From contig QFNF01000001.1 of assembly GCA_003240755.1 (NCBI GenBank), forward strand, positions 1 to 64,000: DNA of 64,000 nt, written 5' to 3'. The position numbers and the translations under genes were made by a program. The DNA comes from Sphingomonas hengshuiensis. Its GTDB lineage: Bacteria > Pseudomonadota > Alphaproteobacteria > Sphingomonadales > Sphingomonadaceae. Position 1 is the first letter of the stretch; every line of letters starts with the position of its first letter. Under the pieces are notes generated by a model. It searched no databases. It worked only from the letters and a program-made list of their open reading frames with translations, and had not been told where the DNA came from. Below are positions 7,890-15,269 of the stretch, one piece after another.

Positions 7890-10297
7890 CGACCGGCCCC
7901 GCCGTGAACACCGACACGCGTATGATCGCGGCCGGGCTCGCCGCTAACGTCGCCGTGGCGCTGCCGCCCGTCATCACAGCGACCGGACGCGCCGCGCAGA
8001 TCAGTCACGCGATTGTGCCGGCGGGCGGCTGGGGGCCGTTCGCGCTTCTGCCGCACACCGATTATATCGACGATCCCGACCGCCGACCAGGCTGCGGGTT
8101 CGTCGGCGGGCGCATGCCCAGCATTGCGCCGCTGTTGGTACCCGACGCAATTCCGGCGCAGGCGAACGTCGCTGTCTCGCTGCGTTCGTTGCCCGACAGC
8201 GCCGATGCCATCCTGCGCGACCTTCGAATCCGTTCCGGACTCTGGTCGGCACCTGGCGCGTTGTTCGCTCGTGCCGCCTGGACCGACACCTTCGTCGCGA
8301 CGTTTCTCGATCGACTGCGAGAGAACGGCAGTGCCGCTGAGCTCATCGTCGCACATGCCCAAGCAATGCTTGCCGTCCGCAAGATGTGGTTGGCGGTCGA
8401 GTGGGACGTCGGCGTCAGTGTGGGCATACCCCTGACGATTGCATCGGGCGCGGCAGCGGTAGGACGCGCGCTGATCGACGTAATCGCGCTTATCGATCGC
8501 CTGGCGACCCCGGAGCGTGAGGGCGTCAGCCGACCTACGCATCGCGAAGCCGCGCTGGCCGCGCTGCTGACCGCGCTCGGTCACTATCTGCGGCACGTGT
8601 CTGCCTCCGACACCGACGAAACTCCCGCGATCGTCCGGCGCAAGCTCAGCTGCGCGATCGACAAGGCACGCGCCATCCTCGACGCCATCGGTGTGTTTTC
8701 GGTCTCCGATGACCCCGAGAGAAAGCGCTGGGAACGGCTGACCGCGATGCTCGACATCGGTGAACTGCACGAACACGCCGGCGGAGCGGCGGCGAAGCTC
8801 GACCGCCTGTCGCGCCAGCTCGAGCAGCTGCGATGCGCCGATCTCGGCCATCGGCTGGAGCGCTCCGGTTGGCGTCCACATATCCGGCGATCACTGCTCC
8901 GTCTGGCATCATCCGATCGACAGCGTCGCCAGGCGCTGCTCACCCGGATCCGCTGCGACTTGATCTTCACGCTTGCCGCGACGCGCCGTCTCGACCGGCT
9001 CTACCGACTGTTCCCTTGGCTGGCGGCACCGCACGGCGCATTCCCGGGCTGCGCCGGCGGTGCGCTCGGCGCGCTTGCCTCACTCTACGAATCGGGGCGC
9101 GGAATCGAGATCGGGCTCGACATGAAGCGCCGCCTGGCTGACGCGAGCCAGCGACCCGGATCGGTCGTGCGCATGACCGCGCGCAAGACAAAGGCCGTTT
9201 ACAGCAATCCACGCCATATCGTGTTGGCGGCCGGTCGCAACTATGCGGCCGGCGCCGCGCTGGTCGGACAGGTCACCAGCCACGTGATGGTCAGGGCCGG
9301 GCTGGAGGGTCGGACATTCGGCTGCCTGTCGCTTGACGCGACCCGCTACGGTGACCTCGGCTACAATGACGCCGCCGCGTTGAAGGTCGGTCGCATCCGT
9401 GATGCGGTGGTCACAATCCAGCAGGCGCAGCCGGCGTTCGCGGTGGCGGCACGCGACGATGACCTCATTCGCCACATGGGACTGACGTTGGTCCGCCACT
9501 TCGGCGCGATGGTCCACTCTATCTGGCCGACCAGCTATCAGCGTAGTGACTTCACGATCCATCGCACGCTCGTCCACACCGGCCGCAGGCCACGCAAGGG
9601 TAAGGACTGCCACCCCGATACCGATGGACCCTGGAACAGATTCAGCAAGCACCGCATCCATCACGAACTCGTCCGCTCTATGCTGCGCCATGTCGACGGC
9701 GGTGATGACGATACGCTGCGCGATGCCATCCTGGATATCGAGACGCCCCCCGCCGACGATGGCGAGTACGCGCGCGCAGCTCGCCTGAGGGGCGATGCCA
9801 GCCGAAAAGCGGGCGCCTGGGACGAGCATGACGAGGGCCAGGGGGCCGCGCGTCGCGCTGCCGAGGAATCGACCAATATCGCAGAGCGTGGCGCTTTCCT
9901 GCGCGACCTCGCCGACGACGCACGCCGCTGGCGGACACGCGATCTTGGCGAGCAGCGGCTCGCTCCCCAGGATGACCTGCTCGAGGACATTCTGCTCGGT
10001 CGCGCGAACCTCGCGCAGCTGGCACCGGTGTCCGACCTGTTCATACCGATCCTGTGGTTCGCCCCGCTGATCGATCGGGACCGACTGGCATGGATCGCGC
10101 GCGGTATGCCCGGCCAGCCCGCCGGCGGCGACGACGATGCCAGCGCGGCGCGTCTCAAGAGCTGGATCGCGGCGGTCCGCTGCTGGTCTTGGGCGCCATT
10201 CGCGTCGTCCATCGTCCGCGGTCGCGACGATGTTATCGCCTGCCATCTGTTTACAGGTGTGTCGCCGGTGACCGCGGACCTCGCCCATGTCCGGTGA
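7886..10297 (+). CDS. Large hypothetical protein (803 aa) of the mobile element
   Basis: This is the largest cargo protein apart from the recombinase and DGQHR protein. The ATG at 7886 overlaps the upstream stop by four bases. I see no Walker motifs, relaxase HUH motif, DDE/DEDD nuclease pattern or zinc ribbon. Residues about 170-200 (VSVGIPLTIASGAAAVG, ALIDVIALIDRL) and about 720-735 (LFIPILWFAPLI) are hydrophobic but too weak to call as membrane spans. The middle is Arg- and His-rich (residues about 330-400). The segment at about residues 560-610 (SRKAGAWDEHDEGQG lies just after it) is strongly polar. Size, coupling to a coiled-coil protein and position suggest an effector or structural component, but this is a guess. 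Confidence 0.68.
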   Translation: MTTGPAVNTDTRMIAAGLAANVAVALPPVITATGRAAQISHAIVPAGGWGPFALLPHTDYIDDPDRRPGCGFVGGRMPSIAPLLVPDAIPAQANVAVSLRSLPDSADAILRDLRIRSGLWSAPGALFARAAWTDTFVATFLDRLRENGSAAELIVAHAQAMLAVRKMWLAVEWDVGVSVGIPLTIASGAAAVGRALIDVIALIDRLATPEREGVSRPTHREAALAALLTALGHYLRHVSASDTDETPAIVRRKLSCAIDKARAILDAIGVFSVSDDPERKRWERLTAMLDIGELHEHAGGAAAKLDRLSRQLEQLRCADLGHRLERSGWRPHIRRSLLRLASSDRQRRQALLTRIRCDLIFTLAATRRLDRLYRLFPWLAAPHGAFPGCAGGALGALASLYESGRGIEIGLDMKRRLADASQRPGSVVRMTARKTKAVYSNPRHIVLAAGRNYAAGAALVGQVTSHVMVRAGLEGRTFGCLSLDATRYGDLGYNDAAALKVGRIRDAVVTIQQAQPAFAVAARDDDLIRHMGLTLVRHFGAMVHSIWPTSYQRSDFTIHRTLVHTGRRPRKGKDCHPDTDGPWNRFSKHRIHHELVRSMLRHVDGGDDDTLRDAILDIETPPADDGEYARAARLRGDASRKAGAWDEHDEGQGAARRAAEESTNIAERGAFLRDLADDARRWRTRDLGEQRLAPQDDLLEDILLGRANLAQLAPVSDLFIPILWFAPLIDRDRLAWIARGMPGQPAGGDDDASAARLKSWIAAVRCWSWAPFASSIVRGRDDVIACHLFTGVSPVTADLAHVR

Positions 10298-10392
10298 TCC
10301 ATCACGGCCGTCGGCCGGGACCAGGGGCGTTCGGACGACCGCCGGTCCAAGCAGGCAATACGACAACCGATCGAATAGTGGAGGCAGGCAGC

Positions 10393-10941
10393 ATGTACGT
10401 CATCTGTGACGAGATGTGGAACAGCGTGGACATCTACGGCCCGCAATCGGAAATCGATCGCTTCAAACGCCGCTTCATCGTGCCGGCGCCCGCCGATCGC
10501 CGGTCGCGCAGCACGTTGGCGTTCAAGCTCGACGATCTGAGCGGCGAATTCTCCTGGAACTTCCGGGAATTTAGGCCGGACGAGAACGACGTGTACTCGT
10601 TCGCATTCGACACGCTGGCGAATTTCCCGACCTACGCTTTCGAGCGCCTGGTAGAGATGTTCCCGAAGCTGCATTTCGACTGCGAATGCATCGCCGACGA
10701 CGATCACCGAATGGGATACGGCTGGTTCAACACGCCCCCCGGCGGTCAGGATTTCTACGATTACTATGACGTGCCCGCAGGCTTCTGGACCAGCGGTCGC
10801 GGCAAGCGCACGCGTCCCGAAGAACGTCGGCACAAAATGGTCATCGACGCGCTCAGGCGACGGCTGCGCGACGAGGAGCAAAGTGGACACGGCGGTGATC
10901 TTCGCGACGTTGGCCGTGGAAGCGGAAGGTCGCCTCGATGA
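10393..10941 (+). CDS. Api92-like/DUF1281-type protein, copy 1
   Basis: The 182-residue protein begins at the ATG at 10393, after a GGAGGCAGGC ribosome-binding stretch. It resembles the Api92-like family found on phages, plasmids and integrative elements. Diagnostic parts are WNSVDIYGPQSEIDRF at the N-terminus, an aromatic FDTLANFPTYAFERL segment, then FDCECI, GYGWFNTPPGG and DVPAGFWTSG. The fold is ferredoxin-like by family knowledge, and its molecular role is unknown. It overlaps the start of its paralogue by four bases (ATGA), so the pair is co-translated. Its C-terminal 35 residues are basic and not shared with the paralogue. Confidence 0.75.
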   Translation: MYVICDEMWNSVDIYGPQSEIDRFKRRFIVPAPADRRSRSTLAFKLDDLSGEFSWNFREFRPDENDVYSFAFDTLANFPTYAFERLVEMFPKLHFDCECIADDDHRMGYGWFNTPPGGQDFYDYYDVPAGFWTSGRGKRTRPEERRHKMVIDALRRRLRDEEQSGHGGDLRDVGRGSGRSPR

Positions 10942-11468
10942 GCGAGGTCTGGAACAGCGTGAGGGTGTATGGGCCGCCCTCGGAGATCAGTCGCTTCAAG
11001 CTGCTCTGCTTTGCTCCATCACGCGCCAGCGACACTCATGATGACGACGGTTGGGACGGGTGTGACTGCGTCATCACCGTCCCGGCCGATGAGCGACGCG
11101 ATAACGGCCCGCCGTTCTCAGACTACGTCTGGAATTTCGATCATGACGATGTGCCGGGCGACAGTCGCTATGCGTTCAACTTCGATACGGATTTCCGATT
11201 TCCGGTTGATCTTTTCGAGCGTATCGCTCGGGCGTTTCCCGCGCTCGCCTTCGACTGCGACTGCATCGATAGCATGGACGAGTTCATGGGGTATGGGTGG
11301 TTCAATACTCCAGCTGGCGGAGAGGATTTCAGCCAGAGTTACGATGTTCCCAAAGACTATTGGACATCGGGCAGCGGACACAAGCGAGACCCAGCCACTC
11401 AGTCACAGCATGAGGCGTTGATTGCCCAGCTCGTGCGTGCTGACCGCGAGACCGATGGGCGCCTGTAA
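10938..11468 (+). CDS. Api92-like/DUF1281-type protein, copy 2
   Basis: The 176-residue paralogue of the preceding gene shares the frame WNSVRVYGPPSEISRF, FDTDFRFPVDLFERI, FDCDCI, GYGWFNTPAGGEDF and DVPKDYWTSG in the same order. The two are clearly a tandem duplication that has diverged, especially in residues 25-60, where this copy has CDCVITVPADERRD. The family is typical of mobile elements. The start codon sits inside the end of copy 1. After its stop comes an 87-base gap with the second copy of the shared upstream motif, so a new transcription unit probably begins there. Confidence 0.75.
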   Translation: MSEVWNSVRVYGPPSEISRFKLLCFAPSRASDTHDDDGWDGCDCVITVPADERRDNGPPFSDYVWNFDHDDVPGDSRYAFNFDTDFRFPVDLFERIARAFPALAFDCDCIDSMDEFMGYGWFNTPAGGEDFSQSYDVPKDYWTSGSGHKRDPATQSQHEALIAQLVRADRETDGRL

Positions 11469-11489
11469 CTTTTTATCAGAATCAAGCGA

Positions 11490-11524
11490 CGGTTACGTCG
11501 TCGCCGCGTTTTGTCGTCGGCATC
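11490..11524 (+). promoter_or_regulatory. Conserved element motif, copy 2
   Basis: CGGTTACGTCGTCG starts at 11490, 66 bases before the ParB-like start at 11556. It is preceded by GCGA, giving a small inverted repeat (GACG...CGTC), and followed by CCGCGTTTTGTCGTCGGCA. The downstream half closely matches copy 3. It is likely a promoter/operator shared among element genes. Confidence 0.5.
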
Positions 11525-11555
11525 CTCGAATCACTAGCGATCGAGGACTTACCGC

Positions 11556-12443
11556 ATGGACGACAACGAACTACCGCTCGACGGCGCCCAGCCGCCCAAG
11601 CGCGGCCAGAAAGCAAACTACGTCGTCGAGTTCCTCACTCACGACAGAACCAGGGTGTCGCCTAAAAATCCGCGGTTCGACTACACCATCAGCGACGACA
11701 GCGTCGCGCCGCTCGTCGCCGAGCTCAAGGCGGTTGGGCAAGCGCATGACGCTATTGGCGAGCGCGGGGCCGACGACATCGTCGAGATCCTTGCTGGCTC
11801 GCGTCGCCGCGAAGCATGCCGCATTCTGGAAAGCCCCCTTCGCGTTCGCGTGTATGAAAAGGGTGCGCTGACCGCTGAAGTAGCTCTCAAGATCGCCAAC
11901 AGAGAGGATCGGGGCGCGCTTGAAGTGAGCCTCTGGGATAAGTCTGCATCCTGGGCGCGCATGCTCGACGGGAAACTCGTGGCCAGCGAGGCCCGGCTTG
12001 CGGATGCGGTCGGCGAGGACAAGTCAGCGATCAATCGGGGGCTGGCACTGCAAAAGGCACCCGCGGCGATCCTCGACCTCGTTGCCGACAGGCGCGCAAT
12101 CTCCATGACGCAATGGGCGCAGTTGGCGCCGCTCCTGGAGGACGACAGTCAGCGTGACCGCATTCTTGCCTGCGCCGCGCTGCTAGCCGGGCAGACGCTC
12201 GCCATCGCGCCGCTCGTGCGCAAGCTGGCCGCCGCCGCCGCGGGCAAGGACGAGATCAGGCCGGTCGAGGTGAAGAACCGCCACGGCCGGATCATCGCCA
12301 CGATCTCACCTGATCACCGCGGCGCGTTCACGATCCGGGTGAAGTCGATGGCCGAGCAGCACCCCAGCTTCCGCCTCGACCACGCCAAGCTGATCAACGC
12401 CGCCTTCGTCGATGTCATCAAGGACTGGTTCGGCGACGCCTGA
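11556..12443 (+). CDS. ParB/RepB/Spo0J-family partition-like protein
   Basis: The 295-residue protein shows the ParB N-terminal fold: SPKNPR at residues 35-40 (ParB box I-like), then ILAGSRRREACR at 78-89 (ParB box II). A helix-turn-helix region follows at about 144-165 (SEARLADAVGEDKSAINRGL). ParB proteins bind centromere-like sites and hydrolyse CTP in plasmid and chromosome segregation. No ParA lies in the window, so it may act as a stand-alone regulator or stabilise the excised element. A GAGG Shine-Dalgarno precedes the ATG. It is probably co-transcribed with the small gene 36 bases downstream. Confidence 0.85.
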   Translation: MDDNELPLDGAQPPKRGQKANYVVEFLTHDRTRVSPKNPRFDYTISDDSVAPLVAELKAVGQAHDAIGERGADDIVEILAGSRRREACRILESPLRVRVYEKGALTAEVALKIANREDRGALEVSLWDKSASWARMLDGKLVASEARLADAVGEDKSAINRGLALQKAPAAILDLVADRRAISMTQWAQLAPLLEDDSQRDRILACAALLAGQTLAIAPLVRKLAAAAAGKDEIRPVEVKNRHGRIIATISPDHRGAFTIRVKSMAEQHPSFRLDHAKLINAAFVDVIKDWFGDA

Positions 12444-12479
12444 CCCTGCTGAACCGACAGCACATTCAAGGACAGCACC

Positions 12480-12773
12480 ATGCACGAGTTTGAAACGATG
12501 AAGTTCCCGTTCGGATCGGTGAGGCGCCGTCGCGCTCCGATCACCAGTCCGACGCTCCTCGCTCTGCCCGAGAGCGCGCGTCCAGTGCCGATCCTCGCCT
12601 GCGCCACCTGTCCGGCGGGGAGCTGGTATCACGACGAAGAGCACCTCGCCTGCCATTGTGCCGCGCGGCGCTACGTGTCGTGGCTGCCCAAGCAGAAGGC
12701 GATCGCGCTATGCGACGATCGGGAGGCAGCGCTCGCCGAGCAGCAAGCCAACCGGCAGGATGGCGAGGCTTGA
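12480..12773 (+). CDS. Small Cys-rich hypothetical protein
   Basis: The 97-residue protein has a Cys cluster ACATCPAGSWYH at about residues 40-51 followed by ACHCAARR at 57-64, giving four Cys plus His that could bind one zinc ion. The last 20 residues are a charged helix. No family is recognised. It is not an E2, since there is no UBC fold around the cysteines, and it is not DUF6527-like. It lies 36 bases after the ParB-like gene and probably shares its transcript. An internal ATG six codons in (MKFPFG) is an alternative start. Confidence 0.6.
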   Translation: MHEFETMKFPFGSVRRRRAPITSPTLLALPESARPVPILACATCPAGSWYHDEEHLACHCAARRYVSWLPKQKAIALCDDREAALAEQQANRQDGEA

Positions 12774-12787
12774 TCGCCTTCGCGCGT

Positions 12788-13117
12788 TCAGGCGACGACA
12801 TGGCTATGCCGGCACATGAACGCGTAACCCCGCGCGCTTGAGCGCGGGAACAGGCTGAAATGCGCGGTCATCGCGATCGAGAGCCGCAGATGACGCGCCA
12901 TCAGCCGCCGGTGCCTACGGCCCCCGTCCCAAGCCGGCGTGAAATCGATCGCGTTGCATGGCGCTCGAACCGCGAGTAACGCCCGGGTCAGTCGCGCAGA
13001 GCGCCAGCAATACCACGCTGCAATCGCGGTCGCGATACCGTCGATGGCCAGGATCAGCAGATACTGGGCGGCCTTCAAAGCTGCCACGGCCAGCACGAGC
13101 ATAATGACTTTGGTCAT
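12788..13117 (-). CDS. Small inner-membrane protein
   Basis: The 109-residue protein starts at 13117, where an AAGGAG Shine-Dalgarno stands eight bases upstream on the minus strand; longer in-frame starts lack this. Residues 3-37 (MLVLAVAALKAAQYLLILAI, then ATAIAAWYCW) form one or two hydrophobic segments, and the remaining part is basic and soluble. The family is not recognised. It is convergent with the Cys-rich gene and divergent from the recombinase unit. Small membrane proteins of this kind are frequent on integrative elements, but no role can be given. Confidence 0.6.
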   Translation of the reverse strand: MTKVIMLVLAVAALKAAQYLLILAIDGIATAIAAWYCWRSARLTRALLAVRAPCNAIDFTPAWDGGRRHRRLMARHLRLSIAMTAHFSLFPRSSARGYAFMCRHSHVVA

Positions 13118-13180
13118 TTCCAATCTCCTTTTCCCCAGCCCTAACTGGATCACCCTCTCCTCTGCCTTGAAATATTCTGA

Positions 13181-13213
13181 CGGTTACATCGTCGCCGCTA
13201 TTTGAGGTCGGCA
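13181..13213 (+). promoter_or_regulatory. Conserved element motif, copy 3
   Basis: CGGTTACATCGTCG starts at 13181 and continues CCGCTATTTGAGGTCGGCA, closely matching copy 2 over about 35 bases. It sits 44 bases before the GTG of the small gene upstream of the recombinase and is preceded by an AT-rich AATATTCTGA. It is the best candidate for the promoter/operator region of the recombinase transcript. Confidence 0.5.
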
Positions 13214-13224
13214 CATGCTGGTCA

Positions 13225-13452
13225 GTGGACAGCACCGACGCCCATCCTCGCGCTTCGATCGCTCATTCTCGGGAGGGGATCGGTGTAGCCGTGCCCGGCG
13301 CGCGCCATATCGAAGGCCGTATCGTCGCCGACCGGCTCCCGGACTCTTTCCCGCTGGCGCGATCGGAGTCAGAGTGGCTGCTGACACTCCTGAGCGCGGA
13401 CGAGCTGCGCTACATCTTCGAAGGCCCGACCGATGGCGAAACCTCGGACTGA
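13225..13452 (+). CDS. Small hypothetical protein upstream of the recombinase
   Basis: A 75-codon ORF from GTG 13225 overlaps the recombinase start by 20 bases. The C-terminal half (ESEWLLTLLSADELRYIFEG) is a plausible amphipathic helix; the N-terminal third is unremarkable, and the start is uncertain. Small accessory proteins often precede recombinases of this type on sphingomonad elements. Position after a shared upstream motif and overlap with the recombinase favour a real gene, but a shadow ORF cannot be excluded. Confidence 0.45.
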   Translation: MDSTDAHPRASIAHSREGIGVAVPGARHIEGRIVADRLPDSFPLARSESEWLLTLLSADELRYIFEGPTDGETSD

Positions 13453-15064
13453 ACGCGCGCTCGGTTATGTCCGAGTATCGACCCAGCGCCAGGCGGAAGG
13501 TGGCATCAGCCTCACCAATCAGGAGGAGCGCCTCACCGCCCACTATAGCCAACGCGGGGTCGAACTCGCCGACATCTATCGCGATGGCGGCCTGTCGGGC
13601 ACGAACGACAACCGGCCCGGCCTGCAGGCGCTGTTCGAGCACGCCCTGCGTCCTGGTAGCGGTGTCACGGAAATCGGCGTTTACAGCTTTTCGCGACTTT
13701 TCCGCGATCATTATCTGCTCGAGCATTATCGCCGGAAGCTGAAACGCGCCGGAGTCCGCATCGTCGCGATCACCCAGGATGTCGGACATGATGCAGAGGG
13801 CGACCTGGTCCGCTCGGTTCTCTCCAACTTCGACGAATACCAGTCGCGCCAGACTGCCAAGTTCACCCGCGACACGATGAAGCGCAACGCCGAGGCCGGC
13901 TTCTGGAACGGGGCGATCCCTCCGTTCGGCTATACGACCGAGGTCGCCGAGATGCGCGGCCCCAAAGCCAAGAAACGTCTCGTGATCGAGCACTCGGAAG
14001 CGCTGCAGGTCCAGCAGATTTTCCGCATGAAACGCATCGGCGTCGGCCAGGGGCCGATGGGCTACAAGAAGATCGTCAGCCATTTGAATGGTAACGGCGC
14101 CACGCTGCGCGGTCGCAAGTTTCACGTCTCGAACATCAAGGACATCCTTCAGCGTTCGACCTATCGCGGCAAGCACCCCTATGGGGTCCACGACGTCCGG
14201 AACGGCATCAAACGGTCCGAGGACGAGTGGCAGATGATCGACGTCCCGGTCATTATTCCCGAATCCGAATGGCTCGAGGTGCAAGCCGGTATCGCCCGCA
14301 ATGCTCAGCACATCACGCCGGCGCGAATCACCAACGGACCGACCATGCTCGCCGGAATTGCCAAATGCGGGCACCCCGAGTGCGGTCACGCGCTGGCGAT
14401 CGCTACGGGCAAGGGCGGACGCTATCGCTACTACCGTTGCTCGCGTCGCCTGCGCCGTGGCGAGACTGCGTGCGAAGGCACAAGCATCCGCGACGAAAAG
14501 CTCGAAACGATCGTGATTGACGCGATGGCCGAGCGGCTGCTGCGTCCTGAACGATTGCAGGAGCTTTTGGCCAATCTGCTCGACGACAGCTCAGCCGCTG
14601 TCCGCGAGCGACAGGCGCATCTGAAAGCCCTGCGAACCGAGCGGACGCGTGTCGCGGGCGCGATTCAGAACATGTTCGACTTTATCGAGCAGGGCATCGT
14701 GTCCCCGCGTGATGTCGATTTTACCGCGCGCCTTGCCGCGCAGCGTACGCGCCGCGCCGATCTGGAGCAGGAAATCTTGCTAGTCGAGCGGCAGCTATCC
14801 ACCGCCGACCGACGGGTCACGCCCGAGGCCATCGAGCGGCTCGGCGAGGTCATCCTTACCAAGTTACGCTCGGATGATCACACTTTGCGGCAGGGCTACG
14901 CGCGCCGCTTTATCGCCAAGGTGGTGGTCGCGCCCAATCTGATCACGATCACCGGACCGATAAAACCGCTTGAACTCGCCGTTGGCGGTGATCCCGAACA
15001 GATCACACCGGCGGTGCCCTCTTCTGCTCGGGAGTGGTGCCGCTTACAGGACTCGAACCTGTGA
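13433..15064 (+). CDS. Large serine recombinase (site-specific integrase)
   Basis: The 543-residue protein has an N-terminal resolvase domain with YVRVSTQRQ (nucleophile Ser16) and YSFSRLFRD, and a Recombinase domain around residues 160-290 (FGYTTEV; NIKDILQRSTYRGKHPYG). A zinc ribbon follows (CGHPECGH at about 316-323, YYRCSRR at 336, then TACEG), and a coiled-coil region at about 390-470. It integrates and excises the element by serine chemistry. Its last 10 codons (WCRLQDSNL and stop) are encoded by the antisense of tRNA-Thr: stop at 15062-15064, tRNA 3' end at 15035. The gene thus reads across the probable attachment site, and its C-terminus may change on excision. Confidence 0.93.
   Translation: MAKPRTERALGYVRVSTQRQAEGGISLTNQEERLTAHYSQRGVELADIYRDGGLSGTNDNRPGLQALFEHALRPGSGVTEIGVYSFSRLFRDHYLLEHYRRKLKRAGVRIVAITQDVGHDAEGDLVRSVLSNFDEYQSRQTAKFTRDTMKRNAEAGFWNGAIPPFGYTTEVAEMRGPKAKKRLVIEHSEALQVQQIFRMKRIGVGQGPMGYKKIVSHLNGNGATLRGRKFHVSNIKDILQRSTYRGKHPYGVHDVRNGIKRSEDEWQMIDVPVIIPESEWLEVQAGIARNAQHITPARITNGPTMLAGIAKCGHPECGHALAIATGKGGRYRYYRCSRRLRRGETACEGTSIRDEKLETIVIDAMAERLLRPERLQELLANLLDDSSAAVRERQAHLKALRTERTRVAGAIQNMFDFIEQGIVSPRDVDFTARLAAQRTRRADLEQEILLVERQLSTADRRVTPEAIERLGEVILTKLRSDDHTLRQGYARRFIAKVVVAPNLITITGPIKPLELAVGGDPEQITPAVPSSAREWCRLQDSNL
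15035..15064. other. Probable attachment site (element/chromosome junction)
   Basis: The recombinase ORF and the 3' end of tRNA-Thr overlap across these bases, and mobile-element genes end here while core genes start just beyond the tRNA. The matching copy of this tRNA 3' segment should lie at the element's far end, left of the window; none is seen within positions 1-15,000. The exact crossover cannot be read from one end. Confidence 0.5.
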
Positions 15065-15110
15065 CCCCCGCATTACGAATGCGATGCTCTACCAACTGAG
15101 CTAAAGCGGC
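15035..15110 (-). tRNA. tRNA-Thr(CGT)
   Basis: A full 76-base cloverleaf is read on the minus strand, with acceptor GCCGCTT pairing AAGCGGC and a D arm containing AGTTGGTA. The anticodon loop is TTCGTAA (anticodon CGT, Thr codon ACG), the T loop is TTCGAGT, the discriminator is A, and CCA is encoded at 15035-15037. The 3' half faces the recombinase gene, which overlaps it by 30 bases. This is the classic placement of an integration target whose 3' end is rebuilt by the element. Confidence 0.97.
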
Positions 15111-15269
15111 GCAGGCGGACTTGCCGTCTGGAGGCGGGCGCTTACCAGTGGGCGGGGCGGGTGGCAAGCGTCTTTGCGTGCCGACGCATCGGCGGCGGCT
15201 TTACCGGACGTTTACCGTGCCGCCTGCACAACCGGCGCCATGGGGCGGAGTGCCCGTGGGGACGTAGCT

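Noticed and set aside
4946..12443. ThiF plus ParB in one element suggested a PRTRC cassette
   Set aside because: The E1 sequence around GLGGTG and HTAWRAPGA does not match PRTRC ThiF as I know it, the Ubl is unlike PRTRC protein C, and no PRTRC A, B, D, E or F partner is recognisable.
12480..12773. Cys-rich 97-residue protein as a possible E2 or DUF6527 partner
   Set aside because: There is no UBC fold around the cysteines and the spacing looks like zinc binding. Its position after ParB links it to that gene instead.
1..15064. Prophage interpretation of the left region
   Set aside because: Only Api92-like proteins and an integrase are phage-like; no capsid, tail, terminase or lysis gene is visible in the portion seen.
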